Source: Prevotellaceae bacterium UBA2718 (GTDB taxonomy: Bacteria > Bacteroidota > Bacteroidia > Bacteroidales > Bacteroidaceae). From it: 5,014 nt of DNA. The position numbers and the translations under genes were made by a program. The DNA lies in NCBI GenBank assembly GCA_002353975.1, contig DEKQ01000017.1, forward strand, positions 12,947 through 17,960. Direction: 5' to 3'. The notes below the pieces were generated by a model, which saw only the letters and a list, made by a program, of their open reading frames with translations, did no database searches and had not been told where the DNA came from. Position 1 is the stretch's first letter; the number at the start of each line of letters is the position of its first letter. Positions 1-4,982 of the stretch are shown here, one piece after another.

Positions 1-85
1 TGCTATTTCCTACGGCAGCATTACCTGCATCAGGTCAATGGGTATAATCTCAGCCATCCTTGACGGACAGCACCCCTGTAAATTG
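1..85 (-). ncRNA. TPP (thiamin pyrophosphate) riboswitch aptamer
   Basis: Read on the minus strand, this stretch carries the conserved parts of the THI-box aptamer in the right order. GGGGTGC (plus-strand 70-76) is the 5' side of P2. A short P3 hairpin follows (about 54-69, loop GTCAA). The pyrimidine-binding CTGAGA is at 48-53, and ATACCC at 40-45 closes P2. ACCTGAT leads into P5, where GCAG pairs with CTGC around a GTAATG loop (15-28). CGTAGGA at 8-14 comes next, and a short P1 pairs 80-83 with 5-8. In this family, TPP binding in the leader represses thiamin biosynthesis or uptake genes. The controlled gene lies beyond the left edge, so its identity and the expression platform cannot be seen. 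It could be a thi biosynthetic operon or a thiamin transporter. The aptamer call itself is very secure; the exact ends are approximate. Confidence 0.96.
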
Positions 86-90
86 TGCCG

Positions 91-98
91 CAAAGTTA
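91..98 (-). promoter_or_regulatory. Bacteroidota -7 promoter element for the riboswitch transcript
   Basis: The minus strand reads TAACTTTG here, matching the Bacteroidota primary sigma factor -7 consensus TAnnTTTG. It lies just upstream of the first paired aptamer base (83), so a start a few bases downstream, near 83-87, would begin the RNA right at the riboswitch. That placement is what makes it convincing. I see no good TTG-type -33 element 19-21 bases further upstream, so the promoter is called on the -7 box and position only. Confidence 0.7.
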
Positions 99-204
99 CG
101 AAAAAAAGTTCATCCGACGCGTGTACATTATTAATTATGTGCTTTTTTAACTTAGTTTAATGCTCACGATGCACTATAAAAGATGTAATATGAATAATTT
201 TTCT

Positions 205-212
205 TAACTTTG
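205..212 (+). promoter_or_regulatory. Bacteroidota -7 promoter element for the pectin methylesterase gene
   Basis: TAACTTTG matches the Bacteroidota -7 consensus TAnnTTTG and is identical to the element on the opposite strand at 91-98. Transcription would start near 217-221, giving a leader of about 45 bases. The -33 region is poor: only ATG at 183-185 sits at the expected 19-base spacing. A weak -33 would fit an activator-dependent promoter, but no operator can be recognised. Confidence 0.6.
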
Positions 213-263
213 CCACGATTTTTCTTTTTTCAAATAACTAACATAAACTAACTAACAACAAAC
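213..263 (+). promoter_or_regulatory. A-rich, G-poor 5' leader without Shine-Dalgarno
   Basis: The stretch before the ATG at 264 contains one G and no purine-rich anti-16S match. Instead it has a repeated CTAAC pattern (about 237-258) followed by ACAACAAAC. Bacteroidota genes commonly lack a Shine-Dalgarno and use unstructured A-rich leaders, so this supports the start at 264 rather than arguing against it. Confidence 0.6.
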
Positions 264-332
264 ATGCGAAAGATTACCAAACTATCTTTGACGTTCCTGC
301 TCTTGATGGTAGGAACAGTTGTTTCGTTGGCT
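264..332 (+). other. Sec signal peptide
   Basis: Residues 1-23 have a basic start (MRKITK), a hydrophobic core (LTFLLLMVGTVV) and a small-residue end, SLA, before AFKDF. Signal peptidase I would cut after A23, with A24 as the alternative. There is no lipobox cysteine, so this is a soluble secreted or periplasmic protein rather than a lipoprotein. That sets it apart from the surface lipoproteins common in Bacteroidota polysaccharide loci. Confidence 0.9.
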
Positions 333-3300
333 GCATTCAAGGATTTCAGCGTCCAGGTGAACAATCAGGACGGCACATTCCTGACAGCCGCGGAACAGGT
401 ACAGGGACAGTCGTTCAAGTTCGGTGTTGCGGTGAGTGACAACGGCACATGCAGCCGTGTCGCTGCTGATGATGCATCGAGCGTGGCCACGGTCCAGGGA
501 ACCTTCCACAGTGACCACGGAGCCACAGGGCTCACTGTCACTGTGCCCGTAGAGGGTAACACCATCATCACCATTGGCAAGTGCACATACAGTGGCAATG
601 AGGTGACTGTCAAGAACAGCAACGGCGAGACCGTAGTATCAAAGACTCCAACAGAACTCAACTGCTGGAAGAATGACCACGCTAACACGATGGAGCTGAC
701 ATACGTTGGCGGTGCAACAACACTCACCATCAGCGGTATGGGCTACTGTCCGTTTGTGAAGGTGGAGAAGACCGACGTTGTCATCAAGAAGTTCACTGCT
801 ACCTTTGCAGCCGGTGATGAGACCTTCGCAGGCACAGTGCCAACGGCTATCGAGGTGACAGAGGGTGAGGAGGTAGCGATACCTCTCAACCGACTGATGT
901 ATAAGGAGGGCTATACCCTGACTGGCTGGAAGCAGTCCGGCAGCGGCGATGTGCTGGCTCCGGGTGCAAGCTTCAAGCCTACGAGCGATGTTACGCTGAC
1001 TCCTGTATTCACAGCCAACAGCGTAAATCTGGCTGACCGTACCGATGAAGTTACCGTGAAGTGGGACTTCCAGCGCCAGAATGGTGCTCCTACAATTGGT
1101 GCAGAGGGTGCAGGCAAGAACTTCACATACGTGGCTCAGGCTGTTGTCAACGGTGTGACCATCGATGTTCCAATGTCTGTTGACGTCAGCAGCGGCAAGT
1201 TTGCCAACGGAAACTGGACCGACTGGTGCCAGCTGAACAGCGGCACTAAGCTGACCATCCCCTCTTGCAAGGGCGCTACGGTGAGCCTGGAGTCTTTCAG
1301 CGTTACCACTACAACGACTATTGATGGTGTTGCCCTATCTGACAATACTTCTAAGACCTGCACGGCAGAGGTGGCAAGCAAGACTGAGACCGTGGACGTC
1401 GTAATCGGTGACGGCTCTTACTGGCGCTACTGTCAGGTCGTTCTGCCTGTGGTACAGAGTGCCGGCGGCAAGACCTATACCAACGAGGCCACTACCGTAG
1501 AATGGCCTATGTCCGATCCTGCCAACTATTCTACCTCCACAGTCGCACCAGAGGGGGTATTCTCTACCGTGGGTGTTGACCTCGGCAATGTGCGTCTCAT
1601 GGATCAGAACGGTAAGGAGAATACTACAGGAACGAGCAATGTATCATCAGGCGTGATCTTCTCTAACATGCGTCCTACCAATGACGGTAGCGACTTCGTG
1701 TCTTGGAACCTCAAGCCTGCGGCTGGTCTGACATTCACTCCTACCAAGGTTAGTGCTTACATCGTGCGCTTCGGTACGGATGCGGAGAATGGTGTCACAA
1801 TCTCTGCCAAGGCAGGTGAGGGCGATGCCGTTACTTTGGGCAACTTCACAGCACCTCGCAACAATAAGAGCCAGGCTGATGATAAGTACGGTTCTAATGC
1901 CAACTATGCTGTCAACGGCTTCGTGGAGATAGAACTTAACGCAGACCAACAGAAGGCTCTGACCACTGGTGACATGCTGTCACTCATGGGAACCATCGGT
2001 GTAGGTAACGCAAAGGCCGGCGGTATTGCTAAGGTTACAGTAACAGGTATCATCAACGGTACCACTGCCGATGTGGCCAAATACACTCTGTCAGCAGTTG
2101 CAGCACCTGCTGAGGGCGGTTCTGTCAGCACTTATCCTATCTCTGACGAGTATGAGGAAGGCACAGAGGTAACGCTGACTGCAACTGAGAACTTCGGTTA
2201 CGACTTCGTGAACTGGACCGACGGTGAAGGCAAAGAGGTATCTGCTGAGGCTAAGTTCAAATATGCCGTCAATGCCAACAGCGCTCTGACAGCCAACTTC
2301 AAGAAGGTCAACACCTATGAGCTGGCTCTCACCGTTGACGGTACCAATGACTATATGGTGCCCGTTAATCCTGCTCCTACCGTTGTGAACGGTAAGAATA
2401 TGTATGAGGAAGGCACTGCCGTAGAGCTGACAGCAAACCAGTATGAGGGTCTCGTTACGTTCAACAACTGGAGCGATGGAGAGACTAACAGCACCAAGAT
2501 TGTCAACATGACTGACAATGTCAAGCTCACCGCCGTCTATTCACAGGCCGACATCATTGCAGGTTGGGACTTCTACAAGGCCGGCAACAGCGGTCGCGTG
2601 GCAGACTTCTATGCTCAGGACAATGATGCCGACGCGTTCAACCTCGTCAGCGAGGTGGATGGCTCTACCAGCGGATGGCTCGATAAGAGCACCGTCGCAG
2701 GTGGCGGCTACGAGAGCTTCAAGGGTGCTGCCGTGAACTGGCGTACCGGTTCAAGCAACGGTGACGTGGGTCATTACTATTGGCAGACCAAGGTCAATGC
2801 CGAGGCGTTCACCAATATCAACGTACAGTTCCAGATGCTCTACAACTACAATTCATATCAGACATACAACGTAGAGTACTCTCTCAACGGCACAGACTGG
2901 ACCAAGTTCGGTTCTATCACCATGACAGGTGCCAAGTCTCCTTCTTCATTCAGCGAGACACTGCCTGCTGCTGCCAACAATCAGAAGGACCTTTACATCC
3001 GTATGCTGGCAGATAAGACCTCTCAGGTTGACGGCTCATCCTCTGCCAACGATGGTAACACTATAGCTATGGTATTCATCACTGGTACTCCAAAGATTAT
3101 TGATGACGGCGTAGCTCCTGTACTCGTGTCTTCTGTGCCTGTGACAGGTGCTGACAATGCCTCTGCTTCAGGCAAGATTGTGCTCACCTTTGATGAGCGC
3201 GTCGCTATTGCCGATGGTGCCAAGGCCTCACTCAATGCGATGAGCCTTGAGCCAGCAGTAAGCGGAAAGACCGTTACCTTCAGCTATAAGGGTCTGGAAT

Positions 3301-4781
3301 ATGCTACCGATTACACCTTCACCATGCCTGCAAACACCGTCAGTGACCTCACTGGCAACTTTATCACCAAGGCTATCACTATCAGTTTCAAGACGATGAG
3401 CAAGCCGGCAGTGACTAAGGGCATGTATGATGCAGTCGTTTCTACTGTCGATGAGCTGGTTGCTGCAATCTCTAATGCTAACAAGCGTGCCGACAAGAAT
3501 ACACGCTATCGCATCTTCGTGAAGAAGGGCACATATCGGCTGCCTGCTGGTGCTATGAAGCACTACACGCATAAGAATAGCAATGATGGTACCATCTATT
3601 TCGATGGTGACCGTCCTGATCCTATTACCTACATCAACGGCTCTAACATCTCGTTCATAGGTGAGGACCGTGAGGCTACCGTTATCACCAACACTATCAC
3701 CTCTGATGATGACTTTGCCGGACAGTTTGGTACTACGAGCGTCTATGACGGTATTGGTCAGAGCGATGTGCTCCAGATAGCAAGCAGCGTCAGCGGCCTC
3801 TACTTCCAGGACATCACCGTCTCTACCGGTATGGCTGATGCACGCGGTCGTGACATCGCAGTCCAGGATAAGGGTACTAAGAATATCTATAAGAACGTGA
3901 AGCTGCACGGCTATCAGGATACGTGGACCTCAAACAATGACAACGGTCTCTACTACTTCGAGGGTAGCGTGCTGCGTGGTCGCACCGACTTCCTCTGCGG
4001 CAAGGGCGACATCTTCTTCAATGAGTGTGAGCTCGTGATGTGTGAGAAGGGTGGTTATCTGGCTGTTCCTTCCAAGGCTGTCAAGTATGGCTACGTCTTC
4101 AGCGACTGTGTCATCAACGGTGAGAAGAGTGACATTGACGGCAACTACACCCTCGGACGTCCTTGGGGTAGCGGTACGCCAACGGCATACTACATCAATA
4201 CCAAGATGAATGTCAAGCCATCTGCAATTGGATGGTCTGAGATGAGCGGCGGTTGGCCAAAGCAGTTCGCAGAGTACAACTCTGTTACCTCTACCGGTAG
4301 CACCATAGATCTCAGCGGCCGTAAGACTATCTTTGGCGACAACCACACCAACGTGCCTACTATCTCAGCTGCTGAGGCACTGGAGATTGGCAACATGAGC
4401 AACATGTACGGTGACTGGCAGCCTACACTCGACACAGAGCAGGCTCCTCTGCCTACCAATGTGCAGCTTGCCGGCACAACGCTCTCTTGGGACAACAGCA
4501 ACTACGTACTCTGCTGGGCTGTATGCAAGAACGGCGATGTTGTGGCATTCACCAGCGAGCCTACCTTCACCGTTGACGATGCTACTGCAAAGTACTCCGT
4601 ACGTGCAGCCAACAATATGGGCGGTCTGTCACAGGCTGTCGATGCAGGCAACGGCACAGGCATCAGTGAGGTTGCCGCACAGTCTGCCGACAATGCTAAT
4701 GGCAAGTTCGTTAAGAACGGACAGGTCGTTATCGTCAAGGATGGCAAGCAGTACACCGCTGCAGGTGCAGAGATGAAGTAA
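264..4781 (+). CDS. Secreted multidomain pectin methylesterase (CE8)
   Basis: This 1505-residue exported protein is predicted to hydrolyse methyl esters of homogalacturonan, releasing methanol and making pectin accessible to lyases and hydrolases (EC 3.1.1.11). Layout by residue: signal peptide 1-23; Cys-containing beta module about 28-170; InlB-type repeat 174-252; second Cys-containing WDF module about 264-397; jelly-roll-like module about 405-603; two InlB-type repeats 607-681 and 685-759; WDF jelly-roll-like module 763-943; Big_5 Ig-like domain about 949-1042; CE8 catalytic domain about 1056-1387; FN3-like domain 1395-1461; sorting-type tail 1466-1505. Catalytic signatures are GYQDTW (1216-1221), TDFLCG (nucleophile D1242) and LGRPW (1297-1301). 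CE8 domains are about 300 residues, so roughly 1000 residues are accessory. The start is set by the signal peptide directly after ATG 264 and the promoter at 205. The gene is intact, stops at TAA 4779-4781, and is probably monocistronic with a terminator at 4842. The fold and family are certain; the accessory module functions are inferred. Confidence 0.95.
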   Translation: MRKITKLSLTFLLLMVGTVVSLAAFKDFSVQVNNQDGTFLTAAEQVQGQSFKFGVAVSDNGTCSRVAADDASSVATVQGTFHSDHGATGLTVTVPVEGNTIITIGKCTYSGNEVTVKNSNGETVVSKTPTELNCWKNDHANTMELTYVGGATTLTISGMGYCPFVKVEKTDVVIKKFTATFAAGDETFAGTVPTAIEVTEGEEVAIPLNRLMYKEGYTLTGWKQSGSGDVLAPGASFKPTSDVTLTPVFTANSVNLADRTDEVTVKWDFQRQNGAPTIGAEGAGKNFTYVAQAVVNGVTIDVPMSVDVSSGKFANGNWTDWCQLNSGTKLTIPSCKGATVSLESFSVTTTTTIDGVALSDNTSKTCTAEVASKTETVDVVIGDGSYWRYCQVVLPVVQSAGGKTYTNEATTVEWPMSDPANYSTSTVAPEGVFSTVGVDLGNVRLMDQNGKENTTGTSNVSSGVIFSNMRPTNDGSDFVSWNLKPAAGLTFTPTKVSAYIVRFGTDAENGVTISAKAGEGDAVTLGNFTAPRNNKSQADDKYGSNANYAVNGFVEIELNADQQKALTTGDMLSLMGTIGVGNAKAGGIAKVTVTGIINGTTADVAKYTLSAVAAPAEGGSVSTYPISDEYEEGTEVTLTATENFGYDFVNWTDGEGKEVSAEAKFKYAVNANSALTANFKKVNTYELALTVDGTNDYMVPVNPAPTVVNGKNMYEEGTAVELTANQYEGLVTFNNWSDGETNSTKIVNMTDNVKLTAVYSQADIIAGWDFYKAGNSGRVADFYAQDNDADAFNLVSEVDGSTSGWLDKSTVAGGGYESFKGAAVNWRTGSSNGDVGHYYWQTKVNAEAFTNINVQFQMLYNYNSYQTYNVEYSLNGTDWTKFGSITMTGAKSPSSFSETLPAAANNQKDLYIRMLADKTSQVDGSSSANDGNTIAMVFITGTPKIIDDGVAPVLVSSVPVTGADNASASGKIVLTFDERVAIADGAKASLNAMSLEPAVSGKTVTFSYKGLEYATDYTFTMPANTVSDLTGNFITKAITISFKTMSKPAVTKGMYDAVVSTVDELVAAISNANKRADKNTRYRIFVKKGTYRLPAGAMKHYTHKNSNDGTIYFDGDRPDPITYINGSNISFIGEDREATVITNTITSDDDFAGQFGTTSVYDGIGQSDVLQIASSVSGLYFQDITVSTGMADARGRDIAVQDKGTKNIYKNVKLHGYQDTWTSNNDNGLYYFEGSVLRGRTDFLCGKGDIFFNECELVMCEKGGYLAVPSKAVKYGYVFSDCVINGEKSDIDGNYTLGRPWGSGTPTAYYINTKMNVKPSAIGWSEMSGGWPKQFAEYNSVTSTGSTIDLSGRKTIFGDNHTNVPTISAAEALEIGNMSNMYGDWQPTLDTEQAPLPTNVQLAGTTLSWDNSNYVLCWAVCKNGDVVAFTSEPTFTVDDATAKYSVRAANNMGGLSQAVDAGNGTGISEVAAQSADNANGKFVKNGQVVIVKDGKQYTAAGAEMK
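345..773 (+). other. N-terminal Cys-containing beta-rich module (copy 1)
   Basis: Residues about 28-170 form a beta-rich module of alternating hydrophobic strands with four cysteines at 63, 107, 134 and 162, which may form disulfides after export. The segment TIITIGKC...C...TISGMGYCPFVKV parallels LTIPSC...C...VVIGDGSYWRYCQVVLPV in the module at residues 264-397, so the two look like diverged copies. Similar modules recur, as I recall, in Bacteroidota pectate lyases and pectinesterases. A carbohydrate-binding role is plausible but not shown by the sequence. Confidence 0.55.
783..1019 (+). other. InlB B-repeat / Listeria-Bacteroides-type repeat domain
   Basis: Residues 174-252 run from FTATF through a TVPTAIEVTEGEEV strand to YTLTGWKQSGSG and end in VTLTPVFTAN. 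The order (beta strand, acidic turn, G-[YF]-x-L-x-G-W, then a strand ending in P-V-F) is the pattern of small InlB B-repeat-like modules. These act as spacers or adhesion modules in secreted proteins. Here it separates the two Cys-containing modules. Confidence 0.7.
1053..1454 (+). other. WDF-type Cys-containing beta module (copy 2)
   Basis: Residues about 264-397 begin with VKWDFQ (W267) and continue through VPMSVDVSSGKF and SGTKLTIPSC to GDGSYWRYCQVVLPV. Cysteines are at 322, 335, 366 and 390. The strand pattern and the last three cysteines echo copy 1 (spacings 31 and 24 here, 27 and 28 there). I recall this arrangement from Bacteroidota pectin-active enzymes, where it is mostly unnamed. 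The aromatic-rich end (SYWRY) could offer a sugar-binding face; that is inference. Confidence 0.55.
1476..2072 (+). other. Jelly-roll-like accessory module
   Basis: Residues about 405-603 start near TVEWPMSDPANYS (W414), contain the stretch WNLKPAAGLTFTPTKVSAYI followed by VRFGTDAENG, and end in GIAKVTVTGIINGT. The layout (W-x-M/F start, amphipathic strands, final VTVTG) is that of beta-sandwich modules found beside polysaccharide lyase and esterase domains in Prevotella and Bacteroides. No Pfam name can be given from reading alone. The function is probably binding or spacing. Confidence 0.5.
2082..2540 (+). other. Two tandem InlB-type (divergent) repeat domains
   Basis: Residues 607-681 and 685-759 are two consecutive repeats of about 75 residues. 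Each has a YxLxxxV opening strand, a Y-E-E-G-T-x-V-x-L-T-A strand, an F-x-x-W-[ST]-D-G turn (FVNWTDGEG, then FNNWSDGET) and a closing L-T-A-x-[FY] strand (ALTANFKK, KLTAVYSQ). This matches the divergent InlB B-repeat pattern. They sit between the two jelly-roll-like modules as a spacer or adhesive segment. Confidence 0.75.
2550..3092 (+). other. WDF-type jelly-roll-like module
   Basis: Residues 763-943 open with DIIAGWDFYK (W768), contain YYWQTKVNAEAFTNINVQFQ and NVEYSLNGTDWTKFG, and end in AMVFITGTP. The YSxNGxxW motif followed by a strand and a final ITGTP is typical of jelly-roll (concanavalin-like or discoidin-like) extracellular modules in Bacteroidota. It may bind polysaccharide; no ligand residues can be assigned from the sequence. 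Confidence 0.55.
3108..3389 (+). other. Big_5 / SbsA-type Ig-like domain
   Basis: Residues about 949-1042 contain APVLVSSVPVTGADNASASG, then KIVLTFDERV, a GKTVTFSYKGLEYATDYTFT stretch, and TVSDLTGNFITKAITISFKT. This closely follows the Big_5 pattern: P-xx-G-A, I-x-L-x-F-[SD]-E-x-[VM], L-xx-x-T-x-Y-T-[FV], V-x-D-x-x-G-N. These domains are rigid linkers in secreted proteins. Here it directly precedes the catalytic domain. Confidence 0.85.
3429..4424 (+). other. CE8 pectin methylesterase catalytic domain
   Basis: Residues about 1056-1387 form a right-handed beta-helix esterase domain of normal length. Signatures in order: KKGTYRL (1087-1093) for the GxYxE region; GRDIAVQD (1195-1202) for the QAVAL region; GYQDTW with oxyanion Q1218 and acid/base D1219; GRTDFLCG with nucleophile D1242; LGRPW with R1299 and W1301. 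Two departures from the plant/Erwinia consensus are visible. The usual Gln of QAVAL aligns without gaps with R1196 (22 residues before Q1218, as in the plant enzyme), and the Glu of GxYxE is Leu. The core Asp pair and Arg/Trp are present, so activity is expected. Confidence 0.93.
4446..4646 (+). other. C-terminal FN3-like domain
   Basis: Residues about 1395-1461 run LPTNVQLAGTTLSWDNSNYV, then CWAVCKNGDVVAFTSEPTF and KYSVRAANNMGGLSQAV. The L-x-W-D strand, the Y-x-V-x-R/K-NG strand pair and the closing YSVRAANxxGGLS resemble a compact fibronectin type III fold. Such a domain commonly follows CE8 in Bacteroidota pectinesterases and bridges the enzyme to the secretion tail. Confidence 0.6.
4659..4778 (+). 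other. Short C-terminal sorting-type tail
   Basis: The last 40 residues (1466-1505) follow a Gly/Asn-rich linker and read GISEVAAQSA, then GKFVKNGQVVIVKDGKQYTA and a final AGAEMK. The NG-[QK]-x-V-I-V-[KR]-[DN]-G-K-x-Y-xx-x-G-xx-x-K pattern resembles short C-terminal ends I associate with many exported Prevotella and Bacteroides proteins, and loosely resembles the end of type IX secretion C-terminal domains. Export by the type IX system is inferred, not shown. Confidence 0.5.
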
Positions 4782-4782
4782 A

Positions 4783-4814
4783 AAGCCCCACCCCAGCCCT
4801 CCCCTTGGGGAGGG
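4783..4814 (+). repeat. Left arm of perfect 32-bp inverted repeat
   Basis: This arm is the exact reverse complement of 4983-5014, with 32 matches and no gap; the match fails two bases further in, at 4815. It begins one base after the TAA stop. The arm contains its own near-palindrome at 4797-4814, 8-bp stems CCCTCCCC/GGGGAGGG around TT, so it can fold alone or pair with the other arm. C-rich/G-rich repeats of this composition are, as I recall, dispersed in many Bacteroidota genomes. Confidence 0.95.
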
Positions 4815-4841
4815 GGAAGGGAACAGAACGATTAAACATAG

Positions 4842-4878
4842 AAATCCCCGCGAAGGTCTTATCCTCCGCGGGGATTTT
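4842..4878 (+). terminator. Intrinsic terminator of the pectin methylesterase gene
   Basis: A perfect 11-bp stem pairs 4842-4852 (AAATCCCCGCG) with 4867-4877 (CGCGGGGATTT). After one mismatch it continues with three inner pairs (4854-4856 with 4863-4865) around a 6-base loop. The run TTTTGTTGT follows on the plus strand. The GC-rich stem plus T-run, 60 bases after the stop, fits a Rho-independent terminator for the upstream gene. On the minus strand the T-run is only TTT, so termination there would be weaker. Confidence 0.88.
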
Positions 4879-4882
4879 GTTG

Positions 4883-4932
4883 TAATTCATAATGCAAAGT
4901 TCACAGCGTATAATTCATAATGCAAAATTCAC
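4883..4932 (+). repeat. Pair of 22-nt direct repeats
   Basis: TAATTCATAATGCAAA followed by [GA]TTCAC occurs at 4883-4904 and again at 4911-4932, with one base different (G/A) and a 6-base gap, giving a 28-base period. The units are AT-rich and non-coding. They sit between the terminator and the 9-nt tandem repeat, inside the inverted-repeat-bounded block. No function is visible. Confidence 0.9.
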
Positions 4933-4933
4933 G

Positions 4934-4969
4934 CTTCGTGCAATTCGTGCACTTCGTGCAATTCGTGGT
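4934..4969 (+). repeat. Tandem repeat, four units of 9 nt
   Basis: Four consecutive 9-mers of the form [CA]TTCGTG[CG][AT] are CTTCGTGCA, ATTCGTGCA, CTTCGTGCA and ATTCGTGGT. C- and A-initial units alternate, so the higher-order period is 18 bases (4934-4951 and 4952-4969). AATTCGTG strings of this kind are, as I recall, frequent in intergenic repeats of Bacteroides and Prevotella. No coding function is seen. Confidence 0.9.
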
Positions 4970-4982
4970 CCCGTTTGCGTCT

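Noticed and set aside
2518..3016. Plus-strand frames of 72 and 78 residues inside the large gene
   Set aside because: They overlap an unbroken sense frame with coherent module structure, and have low-complexity, Ser/Arg/Gln-rich translations typical of out-of-frame reading.
3228..3908. 226-residue open frame on the minus strand inside the catalytic region
   Set aside because: It is antisense to the CE8 core, where the sense frame has every catalytic motif. Its translation shows no recognisable domain and it has no promoter or leader of its own.
3930..4346. 138-residue minus-strand open frame and other antisense frames across 264-4781
   Set aside because: Long antisense frames are expected from the codon usage of a 4.5-kb gene. 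None shows a signal peptide, a family motif or a plausible start region.
264..4781. Frameshift or fusion of several genes
   Set aside because: The frame is open throughout with one signal peptide, one catalytic domain and one C-terminal tail. Module boundaries join with ordinary linkers and base use does not shift along the gene.
4783..4814. Left repeat arm as the transcription terminator
   Set aside because: Its 18-base near-palindrome has a 2-base loop and is followed by GGAAGGG rather than a T-run. The hairpin at 4842-4878 with its T-run is a much better terminator.
4883..4969. CRISPR-like array
   Set aside because: The repeats are only 9 and 22 nt, with two copies of the longer one and a 6-base gap. 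There are no spacer-sized unique intervals and no cas gene nearby.
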